Shown one piece after another: positions 51,155 through 60,306 of a DNA stretch of 64,000 bases. The stretch is from NCBI GenBank assembly GCA_001942045.1, contig MSTD01000001.1:272260-336259 (forward strand), written 5' to 3'. Made by a program: the position numbers and the translations under genes. The notes beneath the pieces were generated by a model, which ran no database searches, was not told the DNA's origin, and worked only from the letters and a program-made list of their open reading frames with translations. The stretch is from Mycolicibacterium porcinum (GTDB taxonomy: Bacteria; Actinomycetota; Actinomycetes; Mycobacteriales; Mycobacteriaceae). Each line of letters starts with the position of its first letter. Positions within the stretch are counted from its first letter, which is position 1.

Positions 51155-53023
51155 TCAGACCCGCCCGCCCAGGTGCTCGGCCAGAAACTTCTCGACAGCG
51201 TGGTACATGTCGATCTGGTTGTCGGGATTGAGGAATCCGTGCCCCTCGTCCTCCTTGACCATGTATTCGACCTCGACGCCGCGGTTGCGCAGCGCCTCCA
51301 CGAGATTGTCGGACTCCGCCTGAACCACGCGAGAGTCGTTGGCGCCCTGGATAACCAGCAGCGGCGTGCGGATCTGGTCGACCTTCGTGATGGGGGAGCG
51401 GGCCAGCATGTCGGCCTCCTGCATCGGATCGTTGTGGTCGCCTACGTACAGGTGCCAGTTGGTGGCCAGGAACGGCCGGGCCACATTCGGCAGCGTGCGC
51501 ATGAAGTTGGCCAGGCTGGAGATGCCGACATAGTCGATGGCCGCGGCGAATACGTCCGGCGTGAACGTCACCCCGACGAGCGCGGCGTAGCCGCCGTAGG
51601 ATCCGCCGAAGATCGCCACCTTGTCGCGGTCGGCATAACCCTGCTTGACGGCCCAGTCCACGGCGTCGATCAGATCGTCGTGCATCTTGCCGGCGAACTC
51701 GCCGATCGCGGCTTTGGTGAATGCCTTCCCGTAGCCGGTCGAACCGCGAAAGTTGACCTGTAGCACCGCATATCCGCGGTTGGCCAGCATCTGCACGTCC
51801 GGTTGAAAGCTCCAGCAATCCCGTGACCAGGGTCCGCCGTGCACCAGCAACACCATGGGTAGGTCGGTGGGTTCGACCCCGACGGGCAGGGTCAGATACG
51901 AGTGGAGGTCGAGGCCGTCACGCGAGGGGATGGTCACCGGTGTCATCGGTGCCAACGAATCTGAATTCAGATTCGGGTATGGCCGGAACAGCAGCCGGCT
52001 CTCACCTGTCGCGTGGTCGTACAGGTAGGTCGCCCAGGGGTCGCGGTCGTGGGTGAAGTTGACGACCCACCTCTGCTCGGCGTCGTCTGACGAGATGGCG
52101 CCGAGGTCACCGTCGGATAGTTTGGTCAGCTTATCCAGTACCGCAGCGAATTTCGCGTCGAGCGGATGGATCACCTGGCGTTCCCCGTAGTAACGCGCAC
52201 CCACCAGCTCGCCCGTGCGCTCGCTGAGGATGAGCGGTGACGGCAACACCATCTGGTTGCCGAGGTCGAATGTCGGATGGCTGTCCACCTCGGTCTCCGC
52301 GCCGGTGGCCACATCGATGCGGACCAGGCGGGTGCGGTCGCTGCCCTCATTCGATCCGAGCCAGATGCCGGTGCCGTCCGGGGAGACGGCGACGGGGAAG
52401 ATGCCGATCGGGTAATCGGTGCCGTCGTAGACCTTGATGGGGCGCAATGATGCTGTGGCCGAATCCCATTGCGATATCTCGACGTCGCCGTCGGCCGTCA
52501 GCGTATTGGTGAACAGATCACCGTTGGGGGCGCACAGCCACATGATGACATTGCCGGGGTTCTCTGCCAGGAGGGTGAGTTCCCCGGTGGCGATGTCGAG
52601 TTCGTACGCATCGATCAGCTGGGGATCGCGATTGTTGGTCTGCACAACAGCTTTGCCTGGCCGGCCCTTGATGAGATCGAAGCTCGCCCTGGCGCCGTGA
52701 AACGGGGTGAGATCCACTGCAGCGGCGTCGGGGTTGTCGAGGTCGATGCGGTAGACGTGGAAGTTCTCGTCGCCGCCGTCGTCCTGCATGTAGAGCAGCC
52801 ACCGTGGATCGTCGGTCCACGAATAGATGTAGACGCTGCGGGTTTCGTCCGCGGTCACACAGCGTGGCGGCGCATTGCCGTCGAGGTCCTCGATCCACAC
52901 GTTGAGACGGTTTTTCCACGGCGCCAGGTAGGCGATCCTGGTTCCGTCCGGTGAGATCTTGGCGGCTGTGCGCTCTGGTGGGCTGAAGAAGTCCTCGACC
53001 GAGATGAGTTCGGGTAACGCCAT
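51155..53023 (-). CDS. S9-family (prolyl oligopeptidase/acyl-aminoacyl peptidase type) serine peptidase
   Basis: This 622-aa enzyme has an N-terminal beta-propeller (about 1-370) with repeated GT-aromatic blade sequences and a C-terminal alpha/beta-hydrolase domain (about 380-620). The nucleophile is Ser475 in GGSYGGYAA, with Asp in GANDSRV and His in DEGHGF completing the triad. It lacks a signal peptide and is probably cytosolic, removing dipeptides or N-terminal residues from short peptides. The ATG start is at 53023. It lies 42 bp downstream of the TetR gene on the same strand and may be in its operon. Confidence 0.92.
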   Translation of the reverse strand: MALPELISVEDFFSPPERTAAKISPDGTRIAYLAPWKNRLNVWIEDLDGNAPPRCVTADETRSVYIYSWTDDPRWLLYMQDDGGDENFHVYRIDLDNPDAAAVDLTPFHGARASFDLIKGRPGKAVVQTNNRDPQLIDAYELDIATGELTLLAENPGNVIMWLCAPNGDLFTNTLTADGDVEISQWDSATASLRPIKVYDGTDYPIGIFPVAVSPDGTGIWLGSNEGSDRTRLVRIDVATGAETEVDSHPTFDLGNQMVLPSPLILSERTGELVGARYYGERQVIHPLDAKFAAVLDKLTKLSDGDLGAISSDDAEQRWVVNFTHDRDPWATYLYDHATGESRLLFRPYPNLNSDSLAPMTPVTIPSRDGLDLHSYLTLPVGVEPTDLPMVLLVHGGPWSRDCWSFQPDVQMLANRGYAVLQVNFRGSTGYGKAFTKAAIGEFAGKMHDDLIDAVDWAVKQGYADRDKVAIFGGSYGGYAALVGVTFTPDVFAAAIDYVGISSLANFMRTLPNVARPFLATNWHLYVGDHNDPMQEADMLARSPITKVDQIRTPLLVIQGANDSRVVQAESDNLVEALRNRGVEVEYMVKEDEGHGFLNPDNQIDMYHAVEKFLAEHLGGRV

Positions 53024-53065
53024 GAGAGTCCTTTCGCGGGTGCGGACAAGCTCTTTCGGGTGTGA

Positions 53066-53680
53066 TCAGGACGTGACGGGTCCGCCGAGTCGTCCGTTGG
53101 TGGCGTCGCGGATCGCCCGGTCGATGAGGGCGAGTGCCTGCTCCTGGGTGACTTTCTTGCCTTCGACGATCACCGCGACGCTGACGTCCTCGTCGACGAC
53201 GCGGAAGGCTCCGGTGACGGCGGCCGCGCAGAGTCGCACGGTGAGATCGCCGACGGGCAGGTGCAGGCGGTCGGCGATCACCGGGAGGAAGCCCTGCTCC
53301 ATACGGTCGTGCACCATCAGATACGCCGTGCGCAGGGCGGGTTCGGACGGGGTCATGGTGGCGATCCGCATCGCGCTGATCTCGTCCTCGACGTCTTGGG
53401 TCGTCATCGGGTGTGAAAGGCCGTCGGCGGCAAGGTGTTCGGCCAATGACAGCTCGTGCGGCCAGCGATTGAGAATGTCGATGAACCGGTCCGCGGATTT
53501 GGCCAGCACCGGTTCGACGCAGCTTTCCTTGGCGCGGAAGTAACGCCAGATGGTGCGGGTGGAAAGCCCTGCGGCCGCGGCGATGTCGTCACCGCTGGTG
53601 CCGGCGACGCCACGCTCCCAGAACAATTTGCAGGCATGTCGCGAGACGGCGAGCCGTGCCTGATCCTGCTTCTCGCTCAT
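53066..53680 (-). CDS. TetR-family transcriptional regulator
   Basis: This 204-aa repressor starts at the ATG at 53680 (MSEKQDQARL), with a GGTGGGG site. The helix-turn-helix is TSGDDIAAAAGLSTRTIWRYF (about residues 30-50). Two nearly identical 15-bp palindromes lie just upstream (53699-53737), a textbook autoregulatory operator. Likely targets are itself, the S9 peptidase downstream and perhaps the divergent thiolase-like gene. The effector is unknown. Confidence 0.92.
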   Translation of the reverse strand: MSEKQDQARLAVSRHACKLFWERGVAGTSGDDIAAAAGLSTRTIWRYFRAKESCVEPVLAKSADRFIDILNRWPHELSLAEHLAADGLSHPMTTQDVEDEISAMRIATMTPSEPALRTAYLMVHDRMEQGFLPVIADRLHLPVGDLTVRLCAAAVTGAFRVVDEDVSVAVIVEGKKVTQEQALALIDRAIRDATNGRLGGPVTS

Positions 53681-53698
53681 CGCCCCACCTCCAGAAAT

Positions 53699-53737
53699 TG
53701 TCACTTAGTGACAGGCCCAATGTGTCACTAAGTGACA
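53699..53737. promoter_or_regulatory. Twin TetR operators
   Basis: TGTCACTTAGTGACA (53699-53713) and TGTCACTAAGTGACA (53723-53737) are 15-bp palindromes with a single central base, differing only at that base. Their centres are 24 bp apart. They start 19 bp upstream of the TetR start codon and lie in the divergent region. Confidence 0.85.
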
Positions 53738-53800
53738 GACCCGTCAAGGATCGCAGGTGAGAGCTGGTTTGCTTCGCGCCGTCTGGGTGTCTGCGTCGCG

Positions 53801-53854
53801 GTTTTCCACGGCAGGGCGGCGCCGAGTTGCGGAGAGCGACCCTGGGGTGGAAAC
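53801..53854. repeat. Dispersed palindromic repeat, copy B
   Basis: A left arm GTTTTCCACGGCAGGG (53801-53816) pairs with CCCTGGGGTGGAAAC (53840-53854), with one bulge. It shares the TTTCCAC...GTGGAAA core with copy A. It lies between the TetR gene and the thiolase-like gene, not at a gene end, so a terminator role is unlikely. Confidence 0.6.
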
Positions 53855-53934
53855 AGGCGAGGCGAGACACCGATTTCACCGGGGAAACCCCAATCGGTTA
53901 GCCTCGCGAATTAACACCCGTCAAGGAGATTGTC

Positions 53935-55461
53935 ATGGTCGATCCGCGTACCCCCGTCATCGTCGGCGTCGGACAGTTCACCGAACGCATCGATCTCGAT
54001 GGCTATCGCGGGATGTCCTCGGTCGAGTTGGCCACCGAGGCAGCCAAGGCGGCTCTGCACGACACCGGGGCGGACACCGCTGCGGTGGCACGGGCGATCG
54101 ACACCGTCGCGGGCACGCGGCAGTTCGAGATCTCCGGTCCTCAGACCCCCACGCTGGGGATCTCCAACAACTACCCGCGCTCGGTGGCGCGCAATGTCGG
54201 GGCGGAGCCGGCTCGCGCCATCCTCGAGGTGATCGGCGGCCAGAGCCCGCAGCATCTCGTCACCGAGTTCTCGGCCGCCATCGCCGCGGGCGAGGCCGAG
54301 GTGGTCTTGCTGTTCGGTTCGGAGAACACCTCGACGCTGCGCTATTTCGCCAAGCGCGACGATAAGCCGGACCACTCCGAGACCATCGACGGCCAGCTGG
54401 AGGACCGCGGCTACGGCTACGACGGCATCTTCGACGAGTACACGGTCAAGCACGGGCTGATCGGTGCTCCCGTGCAGTACGGCTTGCTGGAGAACGCACG
54501 CCGGGCCCGGCAGGGGCTGTCGGTCGCGGACTACCGGCAGGCGATGGCCGAGTTGTTCGCGCCGTTCTCCAAGGTCGCCGCGAAGAACCCGTACTCGTCT
54601 TCTCCGGTGGAGCGTTCGGTGCAAGAGCTGGCCACCGTCACCGAGAGCAACCGGATGATCTGTGATCCCTACCCGCGCATGATGGTCGCACGCGATCAGG
54701 TCAACCAGGGTGCGGCAGTGCTGATGATGTCGGTCGAGTCCGCCCGGAATCTCGGTGTGCCCGAAGAGAAGTGGGTGTTCCTACGTGGGCACGCCGACAT
54801 GAAGGAGATCAAACTCCTGGAGCGCGCCGAACTCGGCTACAGCGACGCCGCGGTGATCGCGGTGAACGAAGCGCTACGGGTCGCCGGCATCACGCTCGAC
54901 GACATCGCGGCGTTCGATCTCTACAGCTGCTTCCCATTCCCGGTCTTCAACATCTGTGACGGCACCGGCCTGGCCCCCGACGACCAACGCGACCTGACTC
55001 TCACCGGCGGCCTGCCCTTCTTCGGCGGCCCGGGCAACAACTACTCGATGCACGGCATCGCCGAGGCCGTCAATGAAATGCGCGACAAGCCAGGGCAATT
55101 CGCGCTCGTCGGCGGTAACGGTGGTATCGCGAGCAAGTACTCGGTCGGCATCTACAGCACCGAACCGGCCGAATGGGTGGCCGACAACAGCGCCGCGCTG
55201 CAGGAGAAGTTCAACGCGCAGGAGCGCGTGGTCATCACTGAAAAGGCCGACGGCCCAGCCACAATCGAGACCTACACGGTGCGGTACGACTGGACGCCGC
55301 GCACCGGCATCATCATCGGCCGCCTGGATTCCGACGGCAGCCGATTCCTGGCGACGACGACCGACGAGGACCTGGTGGCGTTGCTATCCGACGGAGAGCC
55401 GCTCGGGGCGTCGATCGTGGTGCAGTCCAGCGAGGAGCGCAACACCGCGTCGTTGGCGTAG
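53935..55461 (+). CDS. Thiolase-like protein type 1 (acetyl-CoA acetyltransferase family)
   Basis: This 508-aa protein has an N-terminal thiolase fold (about 1-400) starting DPRTPVIVGVGQFTERID and a C-terminal extra domain (about 420-508) of OB-like type (ATIETYTVRYDWTPRTGIII). This combination is characteristic of TLP1 of M. smegmatis, reported to be a monomer. Where thiolases carry the acyl-accepting Cys, this sequence reads GGQSPQHLV, and the GHP motif is changed to GGPGNNYSMHG, so classical thiolase chemistry is doubtful. The ATG start is at 53935, with AAGGAG upstream. Confidence 0.85.
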   Translation: MVDPRTPVIVGVGQFTERIDLDGYRGMSSVELATEAAKAALHDTGADTAAVARAIDTVAGTRQFEISGPQTPTLGISNNYPRSVARNVGAEPARAILEVIGGQSPQHLVTEFSAAIAAGEAEVVLLFGSENTSTLRYFAKRDDKPDHSETIDGQLEDRGYGYDGIFDEYTVKHGLIGAPVQYGLLENARRARQGLSVADYRQAMAELFAPFSKVAAKNPYSSSPVERSVQELATVTESNRMICDPYPRMMVARDQVNQGAAVLMMSVESARNLGVPEEKWVFLRGHADMKEIKLLERAELGYSDAAVIAVNEALRVAGITLDDIAAFDLYSCFPFPVFNICDGTGLAPDDQRDLTLTGGLPFFGGPGNNYSMHGIAEAVNEMRDKPGQFALVGGNGGIASKYSVGIYSTEPAEWVADNSAALQEKFNAQERVVITEKADGPATIETYTVRYDWTPRTGIIIGRLDSDGSRFLATTTDEDLVALLSDGEPLGASIVVQSSEERNTASLA

Positions 55462-55490
55462 GGGAATTCGCGACAGGCGCCAAGTAACCC

Positions 55491-55545
55491 GAAATCGACG
55501 CCATGGTCGTTCCCCTCGAACTTTTACGACCATAGCGCCGATTTC
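55491..55545. terminator. Inverted repeat between convergent genes
   Basis: 20-nt arms (55491-55510 and 55526-55545) pair at 18 of 20 positions around a 15-nt loop ending in TTTT. It lies in the 132-bp gap between the ends of the TLP1 gene and the minus-strand oxidoreductase gene, so it probably stops both transcripts. Confidence 0.6.
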
Positions 55546-55593
55546 GGCGCGAACCGTGCGCCGGCTAAAGAGCCGGACCCGGCGAAGTCAGAA

Positions 55594-56442
55594 CTAGACC
55601 AGCGATGCGAGCTTGCCCGCGAGCCGCTCGACGTACGCCGACACCTCGTCCTCGGACTTGTCCGGCAGCCCGAACAGTACCTCGGTGACGCCCAGTTCAC
55701 GCCAGTGGGCGAGCTTCTCGGGGTCCGGCTTGAAGTCCAGCGCCACGATCTGGGGTGCGCCGGAGCGTCCCGCCGCGGCCCAGGTGTCCTGCAGCAGCTT
55801 GACCGGCTCGTCGATGTTGAAGTCGCGCGGCGTGGTGATCCAGCCGTCGGCCGACTTCGCGATCCACTTGAAGTTCTTCTCGGTGCCCGCGGCGCCGACC
55901 AACACCGGGATGTGTGACTGCACGGGCTTGGGCCAGGCCCATGACGGCCCGAAGTTCACGAATTCGCCTTCGTATGAGGCTTCTTCCTCGGTCCACAGTG
56001 CACGCATGGCTTCCAGGTACTCGCGCAGCATGGTGCGGCGCCGGCCCGGGGGAACGTTGTGGTCGGCGAGTTCGTCAGTGTTCCAACCGAATCCGACCCC
56101 GAGCGAAACCCGGCCGCCGGACAGGTGGTCGAGGGTGGCGATGGACTTGGCCAGGGTGATGGGGTCGTGCTCGACGGGCAGTGCGACGGCCGTCGACAGC
56201 CGCACCCGCGACGTCACCGCGCAGGCGGTGCCCAGCGACACCCACGGATCGAGGGTGCGCATGTAGCGGTCGTCGGGCAGGGACTCGTCGCCCGTGGTGG
56301 GGTGAGCGGCCTCGCGCTTGATCGGGATGTGGGTGTGCTCGGGCACGTAGAACGTGGTGAAGCCGTGATCGTCGGCGAGTTTGGCGGCCTTGGCCGGGGC
56401 GATGCCGCGGTCACTGGTGAAGAGAACAAGCCCATAGTCCAT
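55594..56442 (-). CDS. LLM-class F420-dependent oxidoreductase (Rv0953c-like)
   Basis: This 282-aa luciferase-like TIM-barrel protein starts at the ATG at 56442 (MDYGLVLFTSDRG). The LSGGRVSLGVGFGWNTDELA block, RTMLREYLEAMRALW and the ending of the LFGLPDKSEDEV type are family features. It is the expected neighbour between sucD and the Rv0954 homologue. A KstR consensus site lies only 10 bp upstream of the start, and I recall Rv0953c in the KstR regulon. A sterol-derived substrate is therefore likely but unproved. Confidence 0.88.
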   Translation of the reverse strand: MDYGLVLFTSDRGIAPAKAAKLADDHGFTTFYVPEHTHIPIKREAAHPTTGDESLPDDRYMRTLDPWVSLGTACAVTSRVRLSTAVALPVEHDPITLAKSIATLDHLSGGRVSLGVGFGWNTDELADHNVPPGRRRTMLREYLEAMRALWTEEEASYEGEFVNFGPSWAWPKPVQSHIPVLVGAAGTEKNFKWIAKSADGWITTPRDFNIDEPVKLLQDTWAAAGRSGAPQIVALDFKPDPEKLAHWRELGVTEVLFGLPDKSEDEVSAYVERLAGKLASLV

Positions 56443-56451
56443 GACCAGAAT

Positions 56452-56465
56452 TAGAACGTGTTTCA
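56452..56465. promoter_or_regulatory. Predicted KstR operator
   Basis: TAGAACGTGTTTCA fits TNNAACNNGTTNNA at all fixed positions. It lies 10 bp upstream of the Rv0953c-like start and 107 bp upstream of the divergent sfnG start, so it may affect both. Confidence 0.7.
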
Positions 56466-56572
56466 GTCCGAGTAGCAAGACGGTCCGTCTCGTTGGGTGG
56501 TCCGGGGGAGAGAAAACTTCACCGCGAGCGATACCCGCGACGTGCGGCGACGCGTTTGCTGGGATCACCGGC

Positions 56573-57703
56573 ATGACGACTGAACGCATCGCCGACCACG
56601 TCAAGTTCGCCTACTGGGTGCCCAACGTCAGCGGCGGCCTGGTCACCAGCGATATCGAGCAGCGCACGGACTGGAATTACGAGTACAACGAGAAGCTCGC
56701 GCAGACCGCGGAGAACAACGGTTTCGAATACGCGCTGAGCCAAGTTCGCTACGAGGCCAGCTACGGCGCCGAGTACCAGCACGAATCCACCAGCTTCAGC
56801 CTCGCGCTGTTGCTGGCCACCGAACGGCTGAAGGTCATCGCCGCGGTGCACCCCGGGCTGTGGCAGCCGGCGGTGTTGGCCAAGCTCGGTGCCACCGCGG
56901 ACCATCTCAGCAATGGCCGCTTCGCCGTCAACGTGGTCTCGGGCTGGTTCAAGGACGAGTTCACCCACCTCGGCGAGCCGTGGCTCGAACACGACGAGCG
57001 CTACCGCCGCAGCGCGGAATTCCTGCAGGTGCTGCGCAAGATCTGGACCGAGGACGACGTTGATTTCCGCGGCGACTTCTACCGCATCCACGACTTCACC
57101 TTGAAGCCCAAGCCGCTCAACACGCCTGAGCGTCCCAACCCCGAGCTGTTCCAGGGTGGCAATTCAACGGCGGCCCGGCGCAACGGCGGCTACTACGCGG
57201 ACTGGTACTTCTCGAACGGCAAAGACTTCGAGGGCATCACCGAACAGGTCGTCGAGGTGCGCGACCATGCGCGTGACGCAGGCCGGGAAGTGAAGTTCGG
57301 CCTGAACGGGTTCATCATCGCCCGCGACACAGAGAAAGAGGCAAAGGAAACCCTCAAGGAGATCGTCGCCAAGGCCAACAAGCCCGCCGTCGAGGGCTTC
57401 CGCAGCGCGGTGCAACAGGCCGGCAACTCCACCGGCGACAAGAAGGGCATGTGGGCTGATTCCAGTTTCGAGGATCTCGTGCAGTACAACGACGGTTTCC
57501 GCACGCAGCTGATCGGCACACCCGAGCAGATCGCCGAACGTATTGCCGCGTACCGCAAACGTGGCGTAGACCTCATCCTGGGCGGATTCCTGCATTTCCA
57601 AGAGGAAATCGAGTACTTCGGTGCCAAGGTGCTGCCGCTCGTCCGCGAAATCGAGTCCGCTGAAACGGATTCCACCGACGCACCCGTACTGGTATCGGCT
57701 TGA
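56573..57703 (+). CDS. sfnG: Dimethyl sulfone monooxygenase SfnG
   Basis: This 376-aa FMNH2-dependent LLM monooxygenase converts dimethyl sulfone to methanesulfinate, part of organic sulfur scavenging. The start was set at the ATG at 56573; the frame is open 44 codons further up through the KstR site. FAYWVPNVSGGLVTSDIEQR, GAEYQHESTSFS, GRFAVNVVSGWFKDEF and FEDLVQYNDGF match remembered SfnG sequences closely. A flavin reductase partner is required; none is adjacent. No sulfur regulator gene lies nearby. Confidence 0.9.
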   Translation: MTTERIADHVKFAYWVPNVSGGLVTSDIEQRTDWNYEYNEKLAQTAENNGFEYALSQVRYEASYGAEYQHESTSFSLALLLATERLKVIAAVHPGLWQPAVLAKLGATADHLSNGRFAVNVVSGWFKDEFTHLGEPWLEHDERYRRSAEFLQVLRKIWTEDDVDFRGDFYRIHDFTLKPKPLNTPERPNPELFQGGNSTAARRNGGYYADWYFSNGKDFEGITEQVVEVRDHARDAGREVKFGLNGFIIARDTEKEAKETLKEIVAKANKPAVEGFRSAVQQAGNSTGDKKGMWADSSFEDLVQYNDGFRTQLIGTPEQIAERIAAYRKRGVDLILGGFLHFQEEIEYFGAKVLPLVREIESAETDSTDAPVLVSA

Positions 57704-57732
57704 GACCTCGCTGACATCAAGCACCACCGCCC

Positions 57733-57750
57733 CGCACCCAGTTGGGTGCG
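57733..57750. terminator. Small inverted repeat after sfnG
   Basis: CGCACCCA and TGGGTGCG flank two bases, 30 bp after the sfnG stop and 88 bp before the next gene. It has no T-run. It could be a weak terminator or an operator of the downstream gene. Confidence 0.35.
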
Positions 57751-57837
57751 CTAGCGTGGAAGCTCGAATCGCTCACGTGGTCGGTATTCATGCCTGCGTG
57801 AACACACGTCGCGAAGCTCGATAGCACAGGAGAGGTC

Positions 57838-58725
57838 ATGACCTACCCGCCCAGTAATCCCGGATACCCGCCGCAGGCCGGTTCCCAGTTCGAGGCAACT
57901 CAGCAGTTCGCCAAGGCTGTCCCCGCTCCTGTGCCCGCCGCGCCGACCGCGCCGGCCGCGCAACCTGGTGAGAACAAGTTGCCCGAGATCCTGCTGGCCG
58001 TCGTGGCCGTCGCCGGCCTGCTCATCTACTTGCTGCGGTTCGGCCCGCTGGTGGACCTGAGCGGAATCACCGGTGGGGGGACAGTCCTTCCGACCGGCGA
58101 ACTCACCGGCTGGACCATCGACGCGGCACTGCTCGCCGGGCTCGTGGCCGGCATCACGCTTGTGCCCAAGCAGAAGAACTGGACGGCGATCGCGGCGGTC
58201 ATCTCGACGTTCGCCTTGCTGTCGGCGATCTTCTACACGATCGAGTTGAGCTCCATCCTCGACTGGGGTTTCTACGTCGTTCTCGTCCTCGCTGTGATCC
58301 AGGCCGGCGCCGCCATCGCCGCGCTCCTGTTCGAGGCAGGCGTCATCACGCCCCCGGCGCCCAAGCCGCAGTTCGATCAGCAGCCGCAGTACGGCCAGTA
58401 CGGTGGCCCGTCGCAGTACTACGGTCAGCAGCACCAGCCGCAGCACGGTGGCCAGCCTTACCAGCAGGCGCAGCCGCAGCGTCCCGGTTACCCGTCGCAG
58501 TACGGCGGCTACACCGGCGCCTCGAACACCGGTGGTTTCCCCGTTCAGGCTCCGCAAGGTCAGCAGCAACAGCCGAGCGGCCCGCCGACCCCTCCGACCG
58601 GCTACCCCACCTTCGGCCAGCCGCAGCAGCAGCAGTCGGGCTCGTCGGCGCCCACCACCGCCTTCCCGGCAGAGCAACAGGCACAGCAGTCGCCTTCACA
58701 GCAATCTGGCCCTGCATCGTCGTAA
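57838..58725 (+). CDS. DUF5336 membrane protein (Rv0954 / 34-kDa antigen-like)
   Basis: This 295-aa protein has an N-terminal Pro/Ala-rich tail (1-45), about four membrane helices (50-165: LLAVVAVAGLLIYLL, WTIDAALLAGLVAGITLV, AVISTFALLSAIFYTI, FYVVLVLAVIQAGAAIAALL) and a long C-terminal region (170-295) rich in Gln, Pro, Tyr and Gly. It matches Rv0954, linked to cell-envelope and division functions in mycobacteria. The ATG start is at 57838, with AGGAGAGG upstream. An intrinsic terminator follows 4 bp after its stop. Confidence 0.9.
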   Translation: MTYPPSNPGYPPQAGSQFEATQQFAKAVPAPVPAAPTAPAAQPGENKLPEILLAVVAVAGLLIYLLRFGPLVDLSGITGGGTVLPTGELTGWTIDAALLAGLVAGITLVPKQKNWTAIAAVISTFALLSAIFYTIELSSILDWGFYVVLVLAVIQAGAAIAALLFEAGVITPPAPKPQFDQQPQYGQYGGPSQYYGQQHQPQHGGQPYQQAQPQRPGYPSQYGGYTGASNTGGFPVQAPQGQQQQPSGPPTPPTGYPTFGQPQQQQSGSSAPTTAFPAEQQAQQSPSQQSGPASS

Positions 58726-58729
58726 GCTG

Positions 58730-58766
58730 ATCGGCGCGTGCGCTTCCCGCGCACGCGCCGATTTTT
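58730..58766 (+). terminator. Rho-independent terminator between the DUF5336 gene and perM
   Basis: A 13-bp perfect stem (ATCGGCGCGTGCG, 58730-58742, with 58750-58762), a 7-nt loop and a T-run to 58766. Its position 4 bp after the DUF5336 stop shows that perM is at least partly transcribed separately. Confidence 0.9.
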
Positions 58767-58785
58767 GCGAGGAGCAGCCCAGCAA

Positions 58786-60297
58786 GTGAGTAACCGGCCA
58801 GTCGGCACCCGCCAGGCACGTGAACTGCTCCGGGTCGCGTTCGGGCCGTCCGTCGTCGCGCTGGTCATCATCGCCGCGGTTGTGCTGCTGCAGCTGCTGA
58901 TCGCCAACAGCGACATGACGGGCGCCTTCGGGGCGATCGCCAGCATGTGGCTGGGCGTGCACCAGGTGCCGGTCTCGATCGGCGGTCGCGAGCTCGGCGT
59001 GATGCCCCTGCTGCCCGTGCTGGCGATGATCTGGGGCACCGCGCGCACGACGGCCGCGGCCACCGCCCCCAATTCCTCCTGGTTCGTCACCCGCTGGGTG
59101 ATCGCCTCAGCCCTGGGCGGACCGATTCTGATCGCGGCCATCCTGTTGGCCGTCATTCACGACGCCGCCTCGGTGATCAGTGAACTCCAGACCCCCAGCG
59201 CCCTGCGCGCGTTCTGCAGCGTGCTGATCGTGCACGCGATCGGTGCCCTGATCGGCGTGGGCTCGAAGATCGGCAGACGGACGCTGGCCGCCTCGCCGCT
59301 GCCGGACTGGCTGCCCGAGGCGTTCCGCGCCGCGATCGCCGGCGTGCTGGCGCTCTTCGGCCTTTCCGGGGCGGTGACGGCGGTGTCCCTGGTGGTGCAC
59401 TGGGGCACGATGCACGACTTGTTCGCGATCACCGACAGCCTCTTCGGCCAGCTGAGCCTGACGTTGTTGTCGATGCTCTACATCCCGAACGTGATCGTCG
59501 GCGCGTCGGCCATCGCGGTCGGTTCCAGTGCCCACGTCGGGCTGGCCGCCTTCAGCTCATTCACGGTGTTCGGTGGCGACATCCCCGCGGTGCCGGTGCT
59601 GGCCGCGGTGCCGACGCCGCCACTGGGTCCCATCTGGGTGGCCCTGCTGATCGTGGGGGCGGCCTCGGCGGTCGCACTCGGCCAGCAGTGTGCACGGCGT
59701 CCGCTGCCGATCGGGCCGGCCACCGGCAAGTTGCTGGTGGCGTCGGCGCTGGCGGCGGTGACGATGGCGGTGCTCGGCTACGCCGGTGGCGGACGGCTGG
59801 GCAATTTCGGTGACGTCGGGGTGGACCAGTCGACGTTTGGGCCTGCGGTGTTCTTGTGGTTCGCCGGGATCGGCGGGCTGACCGTCGCGATGTCCGGCGG
59901 GCTGACCCGCAAGCCCCGGCCGGTGGCCGCGCCCGCGCCCGAACCTGAACCTGTGCCGGCCGAGCCTGAACCCGAGTTCGAGGACGTCGACGAGGACGAA
60001 CCGGTCGACGTCGTCGACGACTCCAAGGCGGATCCCGAGCCTGAGCCCGAACCCGACCAGCCCCTGGTGTCGTGGTCGGCCGAGGAGCCGACGATGAACG
60101 AGCCGGACGTCAGGGAGGCCGACCCCGTCGAGTACGTCGACCCGTACGTCGAGTACGACGACGTGCAGGAAACCCTCCATGAGCCCCGCCCGCGGGTCTA
60201 TGACGGCCTCGATGACGATCCCGAGGACCACTTCATCGTCGACGACATGCCCGACGACTCAGTGACCGGCGATCAGCCGCGCCGACCGGGCGACTAG
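58786..60297 (+). CDS. perM: Cell-division-associated membrane protein PerM (Rv0955-like, DUF6350)
   Basis: This 503-aa protein starts at the GTG at 58786 ([14 protein letters not shown]), with GAGGAG 11 bp upstream. A GTG at 58738 is in frame but falls inside the terminator hairpin. About eight to ten membrane spans cover residues 20-395, followed by an acidic Pro/Glu/Asp-rich cytosolic tail of about 110 residues (repeats of EPEP and DVVDD). The M. tuberculosis homologue PerM is needed for division under magnesium limitation and for chronic infection. It is followed by purN with a 9-bp gap. Confidence 0.9.
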   Translation: MSNRPVGTRQARELLRVAFGPSVVALVIIAAVVLLQLLIANSDMTGAFGAIASMWLGVHQVPVSIGGRELGVMPLLPVLAMIWGTARTTAAATAPNSSWFVTRWVIASALGGPILIAAILLAVIHDAASVISELQTPSALRAFCSVLIVHAIGALIGVGSKIGRRTLAASPLPDWLPEAFRAAIAGVLALFGLSGAVTAVSLVVHWGTMHDLFAITDSLFGQLSLTLLSMLYIPNVIVGASAIAVGSSAHVGLAAFSSFTVFGGDIPAVPVLAAVPTPPLGPIWVALLIVGAASAVALGQQCARRPLPIGPATGKLLVASALAAVTMAVLGYAGGGRLGNFGDVGVDQSTFGPAVFLWFAGIGGLTVAMSGGLTRKPRPVAAPAPEPEPVPAEPEPEFEDVDEDEPVDVVDDSKADPEPEPEPDQPLVSWSAEEPTMNEPDVREADPVEYVDPYVEYDDVQETLHEPRPRVYDGLDDDPEDHFIVDDMPDDSVTGDQPRRPGD

Positions 60298-60306
60298 GCT
60301 GCTCGC

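Noticed and set aside
56443..56572. N-terminal extension of SfnG by 44 codons
   Set aside because: It would run through the KstR site and promoter; conservation begins at the ATG at 56573.
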